From positions 434,001-498,000 of the forward strand of contig JAFBJZ010000950.1 of assembly GCA_016785225.1 (NCBI GenBank): a stretch of DNA of 64,000 bases, in the 5' to 3' direction. This document shows, piece by piece, positions 43,093-54,870 of the stretch (within the stretch, counting starts at the first letter, position 1; every line of letters begins with the position of its first letter). The stretch is from Psettodes erumei (taxonomy: Eukaryota > Chordata > Actinopteri > Pleuronectiformes > Psettodidae). Position numbers and translations under genes: made by a program. The notes under the pieces are model-generated. The model had not been told where the DNA came from, searched no databases, and saw only the letters and a list, made by a program, of their open reading frames with translations.

Positions 43093-46000
43093 TTTTACGT
43101 CAGAGTACTGTTTTTAGGCATCGCTGTACTCCTCACTGCCAGTCATACGTCTGTAGCACACACAAGGAAGAAGGAGGTAGGAAGAAACGGCAAGTGTGAA
43201 GAAGGAGGAGTGAAAGAGTAAAAAAAAAAAGCTGTGCATGAGAGAGAGACCTGGCTGAGATTGATTCTTAACACTGCTTCATTTATATAGACGCAGATGA
43301 AGGCAGCACTCGGCGATCACAGCCCCGAAGTTATTCACTCAGAGGATACTTCTTCTTCTAAAAAAAGAAAAAGTAAAGGCTTAAAATTCAAGTTGCTATC
43401 GAGCGTAGAACAGATTGCTCCGGCAAAGCAGCACCGCTGTGTTTCAAATTCATCAGCGTTGTTCATGGCTGAACAGAACCAGAAAAAACCCACTTCTGAA
43501 TCTGGCCTTCTGAGATAGCCTCTGGACAAAGAAACTAAAAAATCTTTGCTCTTGGGTGAAGACAGAAACGCTGCAGGTCAAGAAGAAGCTCAGTTCGTTG
43601 CCTGCTGCCAAAACACAAGGTAGACATGTAACCTGCTGACGAGCATCTAATAATATGTACGACAACATACAAGTTGCTTGTACTATACCACTATACAATA
43701 CAATATTAAATTCTAATCTCTTATCACTTTCCATTCCTTTATCCATTCATTTCTTTTATATGCCTTGGCAACCTAAATGTATTTATGTGTCGTGCCAGTA
43801 AAGCAAATTGAAATTCGGCCGGTGGTCTGATATGGGCCTGCTGCATGCTAATGAAGCAGAAAGTGACTGGGTGCAATTAGCGCTAAAAGAACTGAAAATG
43901 AAGGAGCGAGGAGCCGCGCTGTGGCACACAGTGCTATCTCTCCGGCGTGGCACGGAGGCTGAGGTGTGTATCTGGCATCAGGTGCAGAGAGAGCGAGAGA
44001 GCACCATTCACATCCATTACACGAGTGATCTCCCTTCTTTCTTTGACTGTCACACACACGCGGAGTGGGTTTGTATAGGAAGCTAAAGAGGTATGTGCAG
44101 CGGGCAGACAACATGTTGAAGCCTGAGTGGTAACAGACGATTACTTCCACTGGGCTTCTCGTGGGCGCTCATGCACACGTCAGGGCACACCGAGCAGATG
44201 GCTGAGGCCTGAGAGAGGGAGAGCGCACGAGGGAAAGGCTGGGAGAAAATGGATGGAGGAGGGAGGTGAGAAAGGAGAAGAATGTCACAAGAGATGTGGA
44301 GTAGTTTTTGCTGGGAGGGTTCATCCAACGAGGTTGGGTGAAACTGGTGGAAACCGAGGCAGCCTCGACTTTTGGTCCTGAAAGAATCGAGCTTTAAAAA
44401 CACTTACTCCTACCTTCCCCATTTATTCCCAATGACTAGGAAACCGCTGTGTAAAATCCACGGAGTGACTCCTTTTTAATTAAGGCAACCACTGAGGAGC
44501 TGCACACTATTTGCCGTAGTGCTTCAGAGCTGCACTTATAGATTAGCTGTGTCACAAAACGGCGTGGGTGGTACTAGGACAATGTGTCCCGGGAGGAACG
44601 TCGAGCGTCTGCAGGTGGCGTTCTTTTCCTCATCCGTTCAGCCACGGCGTCCGTCGCCGCTCGTGCCAGATCACCTATTGCGCCTGCTGTGTGAAGCAAA
44701 CCGGAGCCGCTGCTCGTCAAACGTGAGATGCATCCGTCACTGTGCAGGAGGGGAATCTCCTGGGAAAAGACCCGCCGGACACAAGAGCTGAGAATGTGGG
44801 GCATGTCAAAGCATTTTCGTTTGTTTGTCATTTAGCTTTCACAAATTTGGGGAAAAGAAATTATCGCTGAAGAAAAGCTTGCATTCTTCATCCCAAAACA
44901 ATATGCATCCACTTCAGTTAAAGCTGCCCCTCTCCGTTAATCCCTCAAAACACTGTTATTATGCACGTAAAGGCCCGGTCGAGTCCTTGCTTCACATTTG
45001 TTCATACACGTTCCTTTTCTTGGTGTCAGAGTCAAACTCCTGAACATAAAGAACAGGGGATGGAAGGTTGCAGAACCAGGGGAATGAGATTAGTTTGGAG
45101 AAAGGGAAATAAGGGAGAATGATGGCAGGGAGGGAAAATGTTGTGGGACAGATGAACAAATGGAGACACTAAAGCAGAGTTATTTTAGAATTGAGTTATG
45201 TTGGAATTAGCCTTTGTGTAACCGAGCAGACGTAGTGAGATAGAATAGGGGCGGGAAGAGGAGTGATGGGAGAAGTTTGAAAACCCTCGGTGATGCGTGA
45301 GGGCAGAGAAAGGGATGTCCAGAGGAGGAGAGAGAAGAAAGGCTGGAAAGCAGGTTGGCTTAGACGAAGGTGGGGGGCCCAGATGCAGACACAGACAGGT
45401 GAACGAGCAACAGTCAAACACTCAGTTTTGCAAAGTCGGGGTGAAACTCCTCCCCCGGCCGACGAGGAGAGGAAGAACAACTGAGGACGTGGAGTGGAAG
45501 GGAACGCTCGTTTGGACTTGCTGGTGCAGAGACGCATCTCCAGCCACACTTTCTTTACATTTCATGAAGCTTTGTCGAATGTTGTCCTTTCCATTCAAAG
45601 AAACAGTAGAGGATTAAAACATATACATAGGGTTTAGATAAATCCATTCACTGGCAGTTGGTACATGAACGATGAAGGGAATAACTAAAGGTCTCCGGCA
45701 CGCGGAGTAATGGAGGAGGAGCCAGTGTGAGATGGAAGAAAAACATACAATATTCAGGGTTGTCTCGCACAAACCAGAAAGTATGTGCATACTCATACAC
45801 ACATGTACACGTGTGCGTCCTTTGGGTCGTGGCATAGTAAAACACACACTTATCCTCCTCGGTATCAAACTGACTTTGTAAATAAATCATATCCATAGAG
45901 CGTGTATAGTATGTGAATCTAATTTTAATGCCATTTAGGAAGATAGGAGGAGGAACCAATGCGACGGCAGCGGTAAATGCGATCGTATTAATCATCATGT

Positions 46001-46132
46001 AAAGATAATGCGGCTGAATTATTGATGCATGTGAAACCTAGTTGTGTGTGGACCAGAAATGTGGACGCTGTGGCGTCGGTGAGGCCCTGTGGGAGTTGTG
46101 GTAGCGGGATAGCCTGAGAGATTTCACTGCTG

Positions 46133-46134
<2 letters not shown>

Positions 46135-46165
<31 letters not shown>
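46135..46165. repeat. (GT)n microsatellite
   Basis: A pure GT run. Confidence 0.95.
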
Positions 46166-46166
<1 letters not shown>

Positions 46167-46345
46167 AGTGTGTGTGTCCTCCTCGGAAATGAAACACATA
46201 GGAAAGAGGAAAAAAAGAAAAAAGAAGGAATTAAACTGACTATGTTGCATTTCTGGTTCTTCTGCACTGATCGCCGATGGAGTGACTTTAGGATATGTGT
46301 GCATGCAGTATTTTGTGATTTTGAGTGAAGTGTGAGGGGACATGA

Positions 46346-46347
<2 letters not shown>

Positions 46348-46376
<29 letters not shown>
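46348..46376. repeat. (TG)n microsatellite
   Basis: A pure TG run, the second within 250 bases. Confidence 0.95.
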
Positions 46377-47137
46377 AGAAAGATAGCAAGTAGTATGGAT
46401 GTGCCTGCCAAACATCATTTACTGTTGTGGTGCCAGGAAGCTGTAGCCTTTGTGTGACGACAAACTGCCCCAATCCGATTTGGCCCTGGGGGATGCTCTC
46501 TCCCCCGTTCTTTTTATACGTCCGTGTCTCTTTCTCAGATATTACTTTTTCCCCCTCCGTCGCTCTGTTTTCCTCCTCTTCTCTGCGTTTTTTTCCCCCC
46601 TGCTATCCTTCTCTCCTTAAAATCCCCCTGTGATGCTGCAGAGTTGAGACAAGGGAAGGAGAGAGAGAGAGAGAGAAAAGTCTTTTGTTAGTCAGATTTC
46701 CACACCACCCATTGAAACTGAAAGATAATCTTGTCAACAGTGCACTCGCCTGTTACTATAAATACCATAATGCGACAAATTGGTACCAGTTTGACCCTTT
46801 TTTAAAATAATATAAATCAGGTTTTGCCATGCACCATTACTGTAGGACAGTGAGTGCTGTGAATGTTTTCCTCATCCTTGGTTTGCTGTATCAAACCTAT
46901 AGCAACATTCCCCCCTGTCTGAACAGCACATGTACAGTGCATATGGAAGCATTTATGTAACAGTATTGACTGTGATGAGCTCTGCTGCAACCTGCAGAAA
47001 CTGCTGATGAAAAGCTTTTTACAACAGTTTGATGCTGTGATATTAGTGAAAATTGGTGCTGCTCTGTCGCTAAATATATATATTCTATATGATTAGCTAT
47101 ATTGTAAAAGACTGGATTTCCCCTCAGGTGTCAGAAC

Positions 47138-47215
47138 AGGGGCAGTGATGGTTGAGGGGCCGAGGGTTGCTGGTTTGAATCCGGTTTGGAAATGTGTGAC
47201 GAGGTTAGAGAGAAG
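47138..47215 (+). repeat. Possible tRNA-derived SINE fragment
   Basis: The sequence ggggcagtgatggttgaggg then ccgagggttgctggtttgaa then tccggtt resembles the head of fish tRNA-derived SINEs. A B-box-like GGTTTGAATCC sits at 47172-47182. The acceptor-stem half is not convincing, so this is not called a tRNA gene. Confidence 0.5.
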
Positions 47216-49866
47216 TCACTCACTGTATCTACTTCTTTTTTTTCTCACTGAGACGTAGACATCCGCCCTGTAGAACCGAGTGACTTTACGTGCTGCCGGG
47301 GCAAGCCATCGTGTAATCCCACAGCTTTTTTGATTTATTTTTGGGAAAAGGGAGACGACGACTTCTCGACAGAGACAATAGGAATCCATTAGGCGTCAGT
47401 GCTCTCTCCGCAGTGAATGGACTGAGATTCGGATGATTCATCCTCAGGTTTGCCCTAACAGTGTTTATGCTCAGTTGGGCAGACGGGGGGGGGGGTATCT
47501 TGTTTTAAAGATGCAGGATGACACAGTGGGCCCCAATGTATTATTCAGCTCACAATTGAGTCGTCCACTGGAGACTCAATTTCATTACAGAATCATGAGG
47601 TATGACAAATCCTAGCCTACAGAAAATAATCTGAAACCATCATCATACTTACAAATAGACAATGTAGCTACAGCGTTCTCGTTTCACCCGGGGCTGGCAG
47701 AGATGGGTAATAATGGAAAACTATCCACATAAAAAAACAAAACGCTATTTAATTACATTACTTACCAAAATGAGTTCTGATTAGAGTCCTTATGAAAAAG
47801 TTTTTGTGGACTGAGAAGTTGGCAGGCGCAGGAAACAATTTGGAAGTTGCTTGGTTAAGTATTTTTATGTAAATATATATCTGCAATGTCTTTGCGTCTA
47901 GAAAGCAGATGACAGGTTAATACAGGGTGGTGCTCGACACCGCAACTTGTAAATCACTTGCTTCTACTGTAGATCTGGATCAAAGTACAGGGACGTAAGA
48001 TGATGATTATTGGACATGTATGACATTTCATGAGAAAATGAGAAATAAGCACAAAAATGTCTTGCGATGCATTAAAAAAAATGTGTGAAAAAATATGCAG
48101 TACTTCTCCTGGGTAACACAGGACCTCCTGCTCTGTGGTCAGTCATTTCATCGATTATGTTGATGTGCAGGGCCGCTTTGTAAATGAGACAAGTTTCTCA
48201 TGATCTTCTGATCTCGGCGCTTAACTCTGCCTCCGTCAGTGGCGCGATAATCGACGGCTCCCGTGAATTAATCATGACCCAACAGGCCGCGCCGCCGATC
48301 CATAAATCTTCAGCCGCGCACGTGGACGCGTTACATGACCGTGTGTTTCATGCTTCTGATTTCGCTCGCGCTCTCCTGTTCATGACGCCTCGCATGTCTT
48401 GCACATGAGGGTGAACCTGCACGCCGTCGCCCTGGCCTTCGCGCTCCCTGAGCGCTGAGGTGTTGAGGCCGGCGGGAGAGGTCGGCGCGGGTTGTGATTT
48501 TTGTGGGAAGGTGATGTCACGCTCTTACCTGGCTATCACTCAATAACTCCAGGCTTTTGCGTGTTCCCATTTTTGTGTGCGCACCCGCATGCTGAAGTCC
48601 GCAGTTTCTTTCAACCAAGGAACCCCCCCACTTCCTGTGCAGTCCTGTTTCAAAAACACAAGAGAACACTGTCTGGCATCCCAAGCTATTTATAGCCCTC
48701 TGGTTTATATTAGCCTGTTCTTTCCGGCCTTTATGTAATTTGTACCTCACTTTCCTCAAGGGATGGAAACTGAACTGTTTGACAGCTGTGTCACCACTCC
48801 TTTATTTATTTATATTTATAGAAGGGTCTAATGAATACAGGTGAGGAAATCAAAATCCGCATCATGAAGCGGCTGTATCTGACTTTATTAAACAGTGTTG
48901 TGTTATCTTTTGTTCCCTAGTTACATGTTTCTTGATGGCAGATAAGAGATTTGCATCTAACTATTCTTACCATACAACACCAATATTTTTGTGCTTGCAG
49001 TACGGTGTCTCTTCTGTTTGGCATTTAATTCAAATTATATAAAAGGTTTTTGCACTGTGGCACTCTGAACTAAAAACCAGTATTGGCAGGCTAACGCAGG
49101 GTCGCGGTGACGGCGCTAACAAGAAGACGTGATCTCTGCCATCGTACTTCAGCGCGTTAACACTCGCCAAGCCAGCAATAAACGGAAAAAATGACAGCAG
49201 ACGGACAGGAGAATCATCAGATTTAGTAGTTGGTCATTATCGGAAGTACTGGACAGGTACTAGGCGTGAACGTGAAATTTCATGGTAGTCCATTATTCCA
49301 TTTTAAACTGCTGGATGTGAAACTTAGGGTGGCACTAAAGGAAAAGTCAGTTGGAAGATTTAGATAAGATTTAACTCCATAATATGAAAACCGAATTGCC
49401 CAGCGTGATGTCACGTCATCGTCGGAAAAGTGCGTGAATGTCCAGCTTTGTGGATCCGTCCTGAAGGTGGCGTGTTAAGACGTAACATTCCAAAGCTGTA
49501 TTTTTAACATCTGCCTCTTCTGAGCAGCACAGCTCTCTCCTGAATCATCTGAACCCAGTAGTCGTGACCATAAAGTCTATGCTTGTTAGTCATCTTTTCT
49601 TTTCTCTCACCCCTCCGCAGTGTCCTCCCAAGGCCATCTCCCTCCCCGCAAGGTTTATGCGTTTAATAATGTGTTTTTGAGAGGAAGTGGCATAAAAAAG
49701 AAGAAAGATGCTACCTGAATGTGTAGGCTTAAAGGGCTCTGCGTTAACAATTTATCTCCCCTGTCTTTCTCTCTCTGCCACCAACTTTCCACGCTTCTCT
49801 CCCCCATCACCTCCCATATCTGTCCCCTCTCTGGTCTGTCTTCCTTTCTCTCCTCTCTCCAAGCAG

Positions 49867-50355
49867 GGGATGAAGTGGTTCGGCAGTATGTCCCTCAGCA
49901 GCAAAAGGAGTAAGACGAGGAGTAGATGGAGCAGTAGCTGTGGTAGCGGCAGCGTGCTGCTCCCCCTGGCCCTCCTGGTGGCGGTGACCCTGATTGCGGA
50001 CCCGGCGGCGGCTCAGAAGCAGCGTGCCGGCGCCTCGGAAAAGGTGCCGGTCCTGAACATTGCGGTGATCCTGGGGCGCACGCGCTACATCTCCGACCGG
50101 GACATCCGGGCGCTGTGGAGCAAGGAGGACCCCATTGACGTCAATGTGGTCACGCTGCTGGTCAACGAGACCGACCCGAAAAGCATCATCACTCACATGT
50201 GCGACCTGATGTCCGGGACCAAAATCCACGGCGTGGTGTTTGGGGATGGCACCGACCAGGAGGCCATCGCCCAGATTTTGGATTTTATTTCCTCGCAGAC
50301 GCTCATACCCATCCTCGGCATCCACGGAGGGTCGTCCATGATCATGGCGGATAAG
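49867..50355 (+). CDS. grin2a: grin2a-like first coding exon (GluN2A NMDA receptor subunit, N-terminus)
   Basis: GluN2 subunits pair with GluN1 to form glutamate-gated, Mg-blocked calcium-permeable channels at synapses. A strong acceptor (ctctccaagcag) precedes GGG ATG. The start codon at 49870-49872 gives 162 codons to the donor gtatgg. The peptide has a basic, serine-rich n-region (about residues 10-25), a hydrophobic stretch VLLPLALLVAVTLIA, a likely cleavage after AAA, then the amino-terminal domain: LNIAVILG, IDVNVVTLLVNETDPKSIIT, HMCDLMSGTKIHGVVFGDGT, DQEAIAQILDFISSQT and GIHGGSSMIMADK. The exon ends after MADK, as the human GRIN2A first coding exon does. LNIAV.LG and LDV/IDVNVV favour GluN2A; parts of the middle are equally GluN2B-like; GluN2C and 2D fit less well. 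The residues matching human His42 and His44 are arginine; the histidine of GIHGG is kept. Confidence 0.88.
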
Positions 50356-51678
50356 GTATGGAGGAGTGCGCGGAGAACTGTTTGTGGATGGATGATTCCT
50401 GTGACAAGCTCTGGCTACATGTGCTGTATATTGTTGATGAATGGGTGAACAAAGACCGGAGTGTTTGATCAGTAGAATTCTGGTCGAGTTCTGGTTTGGA
50501 GTGATTCGTTCGGGCTTTGCAACTCCGCTAAACCGAGAAACAAGCGCATGCTCACCTGTCAGCTTACGCTCCGGACGAGCTATATCTGCAGAGACGTGTT
50601 GGTGGAAGTCAAGTGGAGAACAGGAGGAAGAGGAAAAGAAGAAGAAGGGATGACCGAAGAGAGGGGGGTTGAGGTGTTTTTCACAGTCTGGCTGCGTGGC
50701 GCGGTGAGCTATAATCTAGGAAGCCTCCGTCCATTGTGCAGGATTCCCTCAGACACGGTGCAAGAGCCCCGATTGGCTCTCACGTGTGAATAGGGTATGC
50801 CCCTCGCCTGCCAATCACTTTGAACGGTGAATGGGAATAGATGAGCGGCGTGCGATAGCGTGGATTCACGAGGCAGTGCTTAGCTCCTGGGATTCATCAG
50901 ATGCACAATGGGGATATCCTTATCTGCGACGCTTGCCCAGAAGATCAAAGGAGGCTTATCAGATGGCGTGATAGCAGGACTAGCCTTAAAGATGCTACAT
51001 ATAGCGACTTCAAACGTCAGCGTGTCATTGCAGAGTAATTTATGATACAGCGCCGTGGCGTAATTGCTGCGAACAAGGGAAACCGCGGTTGCGACGCGTT
51101 ATCTCCCCTGTGGCATTTTGGTCTTTTTCACAATCGCCGCTGCACTTTCTGTAAATCCTGTAGCCTCCTTCCCACGGCCGAGTGCCCCCCGACTATGCGT
51201 TGGTCTTTTTCCCAAGGACAATTTATTTTTCTATAAACCTTTCTGCAATTTTCTGCCAGCCTGAGCAAATCACAAATGTTTAGCTTCCATCGCAGCAGGA
51301 AGGATCGCACCCTTCTTCCCGCCGCGTGTCGTGTAATAAAGCGATCTCGCGCTTAAGTGGGTCCGGTAGATTTCCCAGCGAACCCGACCCCACCGGCCCG
51401 CGATCAAACCCAAGCCGCAGGGGACTGGTGTGGGACCTCTCAGCGTCTATCAGCGTTTGTTTGCAGTAAATATACGAATGTCTTCAAGTTACCGCATAGT
51501 ATTGATCCTGTAACACAACACACCTTTTAAAAGGGGGGGGGCAGAAACGGGGGGGAGGAGGTGAGTGTTGGGATAGAGGGCGTGGAGAGAATATGAAGGG
51601 GTGAGGGATAATCCCTCAGTTTGAGCGGAGGCAAAGGCCGAGTGGTGGGGAATTACACAATGTCCTGACTAGCACCTG

Positions 51679-51691
51679 ACACACACACACG

Positions 51692-51721
<30 letters not shown>
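51679..51721. repeat. (CA)n microsatellite
   Basis: A CA run interrupted by GTG near its start. Confidence 0.95.
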
Positions 51722-51722
<1 letters not shown>

Positions 51723-53752
51723 TTCAAGTCCCCTGTCAGTGAGTGTCATTGAAACAGCAGCGATTCGGCTCCTTGGCAGCAGGAGTGTTTCCTCTGCGGG
51801 AAACCGATGAGAAAATAATCCACTTTAAAGCACCGGACCCACCACTTTGTCTCGTCTCCCTTTTTGTTTCTCGCGTTTTTACCTCTCGCCTCACCTCTTA
51901 TCTGTCTTTCTCCAGCCACAGCTTCAAATCCTTGTGTGCGGCTGCCTCTCACTTTCTCGCGCGCAAACCCAATAGCTGTCTCCCCGGGGCTGTTCCCTAA
52001 CCCCTTGGGCTTGCGAGATATATTTCCAGAGCCACTTGTGCCAAGTGCGTGAAGTCATTTTTACCCTCGCCGCTTTGTTTCTGCAGTCCTGACAGGAGGA
52101 CAGGAGATGAGAGGTTCTTTTTTTTTGTACACTTGACTTGACGTTGTGTGTTTCTGCAGACACACTCGGGGATCGTCTTGGTTGGTTTACACCACACTTG
52201 TTTGTAGATCCTCACAGAGAATCTCAAACTATAAAGGAAATTCAAGTTGGAGCTTTGGCTGGACGTCAAGTTCGCAGAGGTTAAAGTGCGAAAAAAATCC
52301 TTATGTTTGAACAGGTGTATCCAGTGACTGTTGCATTTTTGCCCCAAAAAAACAACAGCAGTTCCATTTACGTAGTGACTGCAGCAGCGCGCCTCCTTCC
52401 CAAAGAAGGATGAGGATTCTTCCAGTGCTTCACGAGGTTTATCCCATATCCTATATCCTCTTTGTAAACGTTGCGTAGCCTTTTTTTACCCTCCTGTTAA
52501 AGTTTATATAACAACTCACACACTCTGTAGGTTAAGGTTTATGCTCTGAAGTGTAAGAAGTGGAGTGTCTCCGCCGCCTTGTTCATTGCAGATTTTCGCT
52601 AATCCTCATGTGAAATGTGAGGAGAAGCTCGCCTCCGATGATTACGCCTCGTAAGACCCTCGGCGTGTTTGTCTATTCCCGGCCTTCGTACTCGTGTGTG
52701 TGTGTGTGTGTGTGTGTGAAGTTTCCCCGCGTATGTATGCTTTAATGCCTCGGCATGCGCTGAATATACTTTTACTCTGCGTGTTCCTTCTCCCGTCACT
52801 TGAAGGCTAAATCTCTCGGCGCTGATGACTTCCAGTCGAAGCCGTTTCCACGTGAACCCCCCCCTCCGGAGAATACTATCAGAGCATCCCCATTTAAAAA
52901 GAAAAGACGCCATTTATGCCTCATCTCCTTTCTTTCCCGTTTCTGTTTCTCCTTCCCCCCATCTTTCCGCCCTCCTCTCCTCTCTCCTCTGTCCTTCACT
53001 CTTACTTGTTAATTAGATAAATCTTGCAGGATCTCCTTGCGTTAGCCCCGTCTATACGTCTCTCAGACTTTGTTGAATAATGCATCGCTCGCCTGTATTG
53101 AAAAGAATCCATTATTGATTGAGAAAAGTAATGTCTTCCCTCGCTAAGCAATTCAGCTCGATGGTGGCACCGTGGCAACCGTGTAACACTGGGGCAAAAA
53201 AATAAAATGAAATAAATAAAGTTTAGATTATTTTGTTGTTATGCCTGACACGTCTGTCCTATATTTGTTTGTGTCTGTCGTTCTCTTGTTCCTCCCCTGC
53301 AGCAACTTCTTCAGGTTTTCTCATTCCCTCGCCCGGCGTCACCGTGTGGGCGGATGTTTGGCCCGGCCTGTTGATTGGCCTCATGTAATTCTCACACTAA
53401 ATGGTTATTGACTTTCCCAGGGGTCAGTAATGGCAACTGGATCACGTTCATCAGGTCACGACTCTCAATTCCTCAAGTCTTTGCTCGCTCCTGCCCGAAC
53501 TCCGAGCCGCCCACCGACACGTCCGGTCCGACCTGCCTGATCTCTCTCTGCTGCTGCAGCTGTTTCTGCTTTTTTCTCTTTTTTTTTTTTAGAGCACACC
53601 TCACAAATGTAATCAGATGCGCCAGATGTGTAAACAGCAGCGATGGGAGTGGTCCTCATCTGTTTTGCCTCGCCAAGACAAGCGAACACTCGGCCTTGGA
53701 ATAAAGCGAGTGCTCAAAGACTCGGAAAATGTTGTGACGTTCTTTAATGCCC

Positions 53753-53754
<2 letters not shown>

Positions 53755-53813
<59 letters not shown>

Positions 53814-53814
53814 G
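53755..53814. repeat. (GT)n/(GTAT)n compound microsatellite
   Basis: A pure GT run leading into three GTAT-type units. Confidence 0.95.
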
Positions 53815-54252
53815 CGCCACATCAATCCTTCCTCGCTACCGCACAGTGATGTCACCTCAGCTGGTCTGAATTCATTCCGTGAGTGACTTAAAAAAATGAC
53901 ACTTAATTCACGTGGGTTGATCGATGAATAATTTGGATGAATGAATTTTCTGAATATTGCCCCGATGCTCAGCCGAGTCTCTGTCTCTGCAATTGCGTTC
54001 ATGTCATTGATCTGCAATGGTGAGACTGGTCGATAGATCTGATTGCTCAATGTGTTCAGGGGCAGCTGTCATGGCGGCTGGTCGCTGAAAAAGTTTCTAT
54101 ATAAATATATATATCAACTAACCACTCACGGCCAATGTTGCTGCCAGCATTAATATGGAAGACTCAAACATTTGTGTTGGTACGTGGCGTTATTGTGATC
54201 AAAAGACATTATTCATCCGTCCCTGTTGCTGTCTGCCCTCAGGCGGTATAAT

Positions 54253-54254
<2 letters not shown>

Positions 54255-54283
<29 letters not shown>
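54255..54283. repeat. (AC)n microsatellite
   Basis: A pure AC run. Confidence 0.95.
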
Positions 54284-54287
<4 letters not shown>

Positions 54288-54824
54288 TCTGATGTTTGTT
54301 GCCGCCTGCTCCTGTTAAACAACAAATGGGAGCAGAAGGGGAGGGAAGGCGGCGCGAGAGTGGATAGAAATAACATTTTATGATATCATTTATGAGTTTG
54401 TCCAATTACTGTGCGCAGACGTTTGTTTTTGTGTGGCTTAAATCACGCTGTCATTTCATCGGAGCGTCTCCCGCCTGCTAAACCACAGGGCCTGCTGCGC
54501 TGTGTTACACACACACACACACCGCTGTGTCTAAAACATTGAAGCGTGTGTGCCGCTGTGCCTCAGTACCATCTATGTGTGACTATATCAGTGTCTTACC
54601 TATGAAGGTGCAATTTGTATTTGTGTGCAGTAGTTTTTGCTGTGTGTCTGGGCCCAGACTGTGATAATAACATCACTGGGCTGTTGTCACATATCCTATT
54701 AACTCGATAAGACTGTCCTCAGTGAAATTCCCATGGTAACACTTTACTTGTTAACCCTCTGTTTTGTATTCTGTGTGTGTGTGTGTAAAAGTGCCTGTAT
54801 GTCCGGGTAAATATGAAAACACAT

Positions 54825-54828
<4 letters not shown>

Positions 54829-54868
<40 letters not shown>
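54829..54868. repeat. (GT)n microsatellite
   Basis: A pure GT run. Confidence 0.95.

Positions 54869-54870
<2 letters not shown>

Larger units (their letters stand above)
41786..49866 (+). other. grin2a: Probable 5' UTR intron of grin2a, about 8 kb
   Basis: The intron spans the candidate donor at 41786 to the acceptor tctctccaagcag before 49867. It contains several microsatellites (42858-42912 CT, 43063-43092 GT, 46135-46165 and 46348-46376 GT) and a tRNA-SINE-like fragment near 47138. A CpG-rich unique patch at 48180-48500 could be regulatory. No coding exon is visible. Confidence 0.45.

Noticed and set aside
47138..47215. Functional tRNA gene
   Set aside because: A B-box-like GGTTTGAATCC is present, but I could not fold an acceptor stem or anticodon arm, and the context looks like a SINE head.
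49867..50355. Assignment of the GluN2 exon to grin2b, grin2c or grin2d
   Set aside because: GluN2C and 2D differ strongly in the first half. GluN2B shares NETDPKSIIT and SSMIMADK but lacks the LNIAVxLG and DVNVV pattern, and chromosome 16-type linkage to cacna1h supports grin2a. Some doubt remains because only one exon is present.
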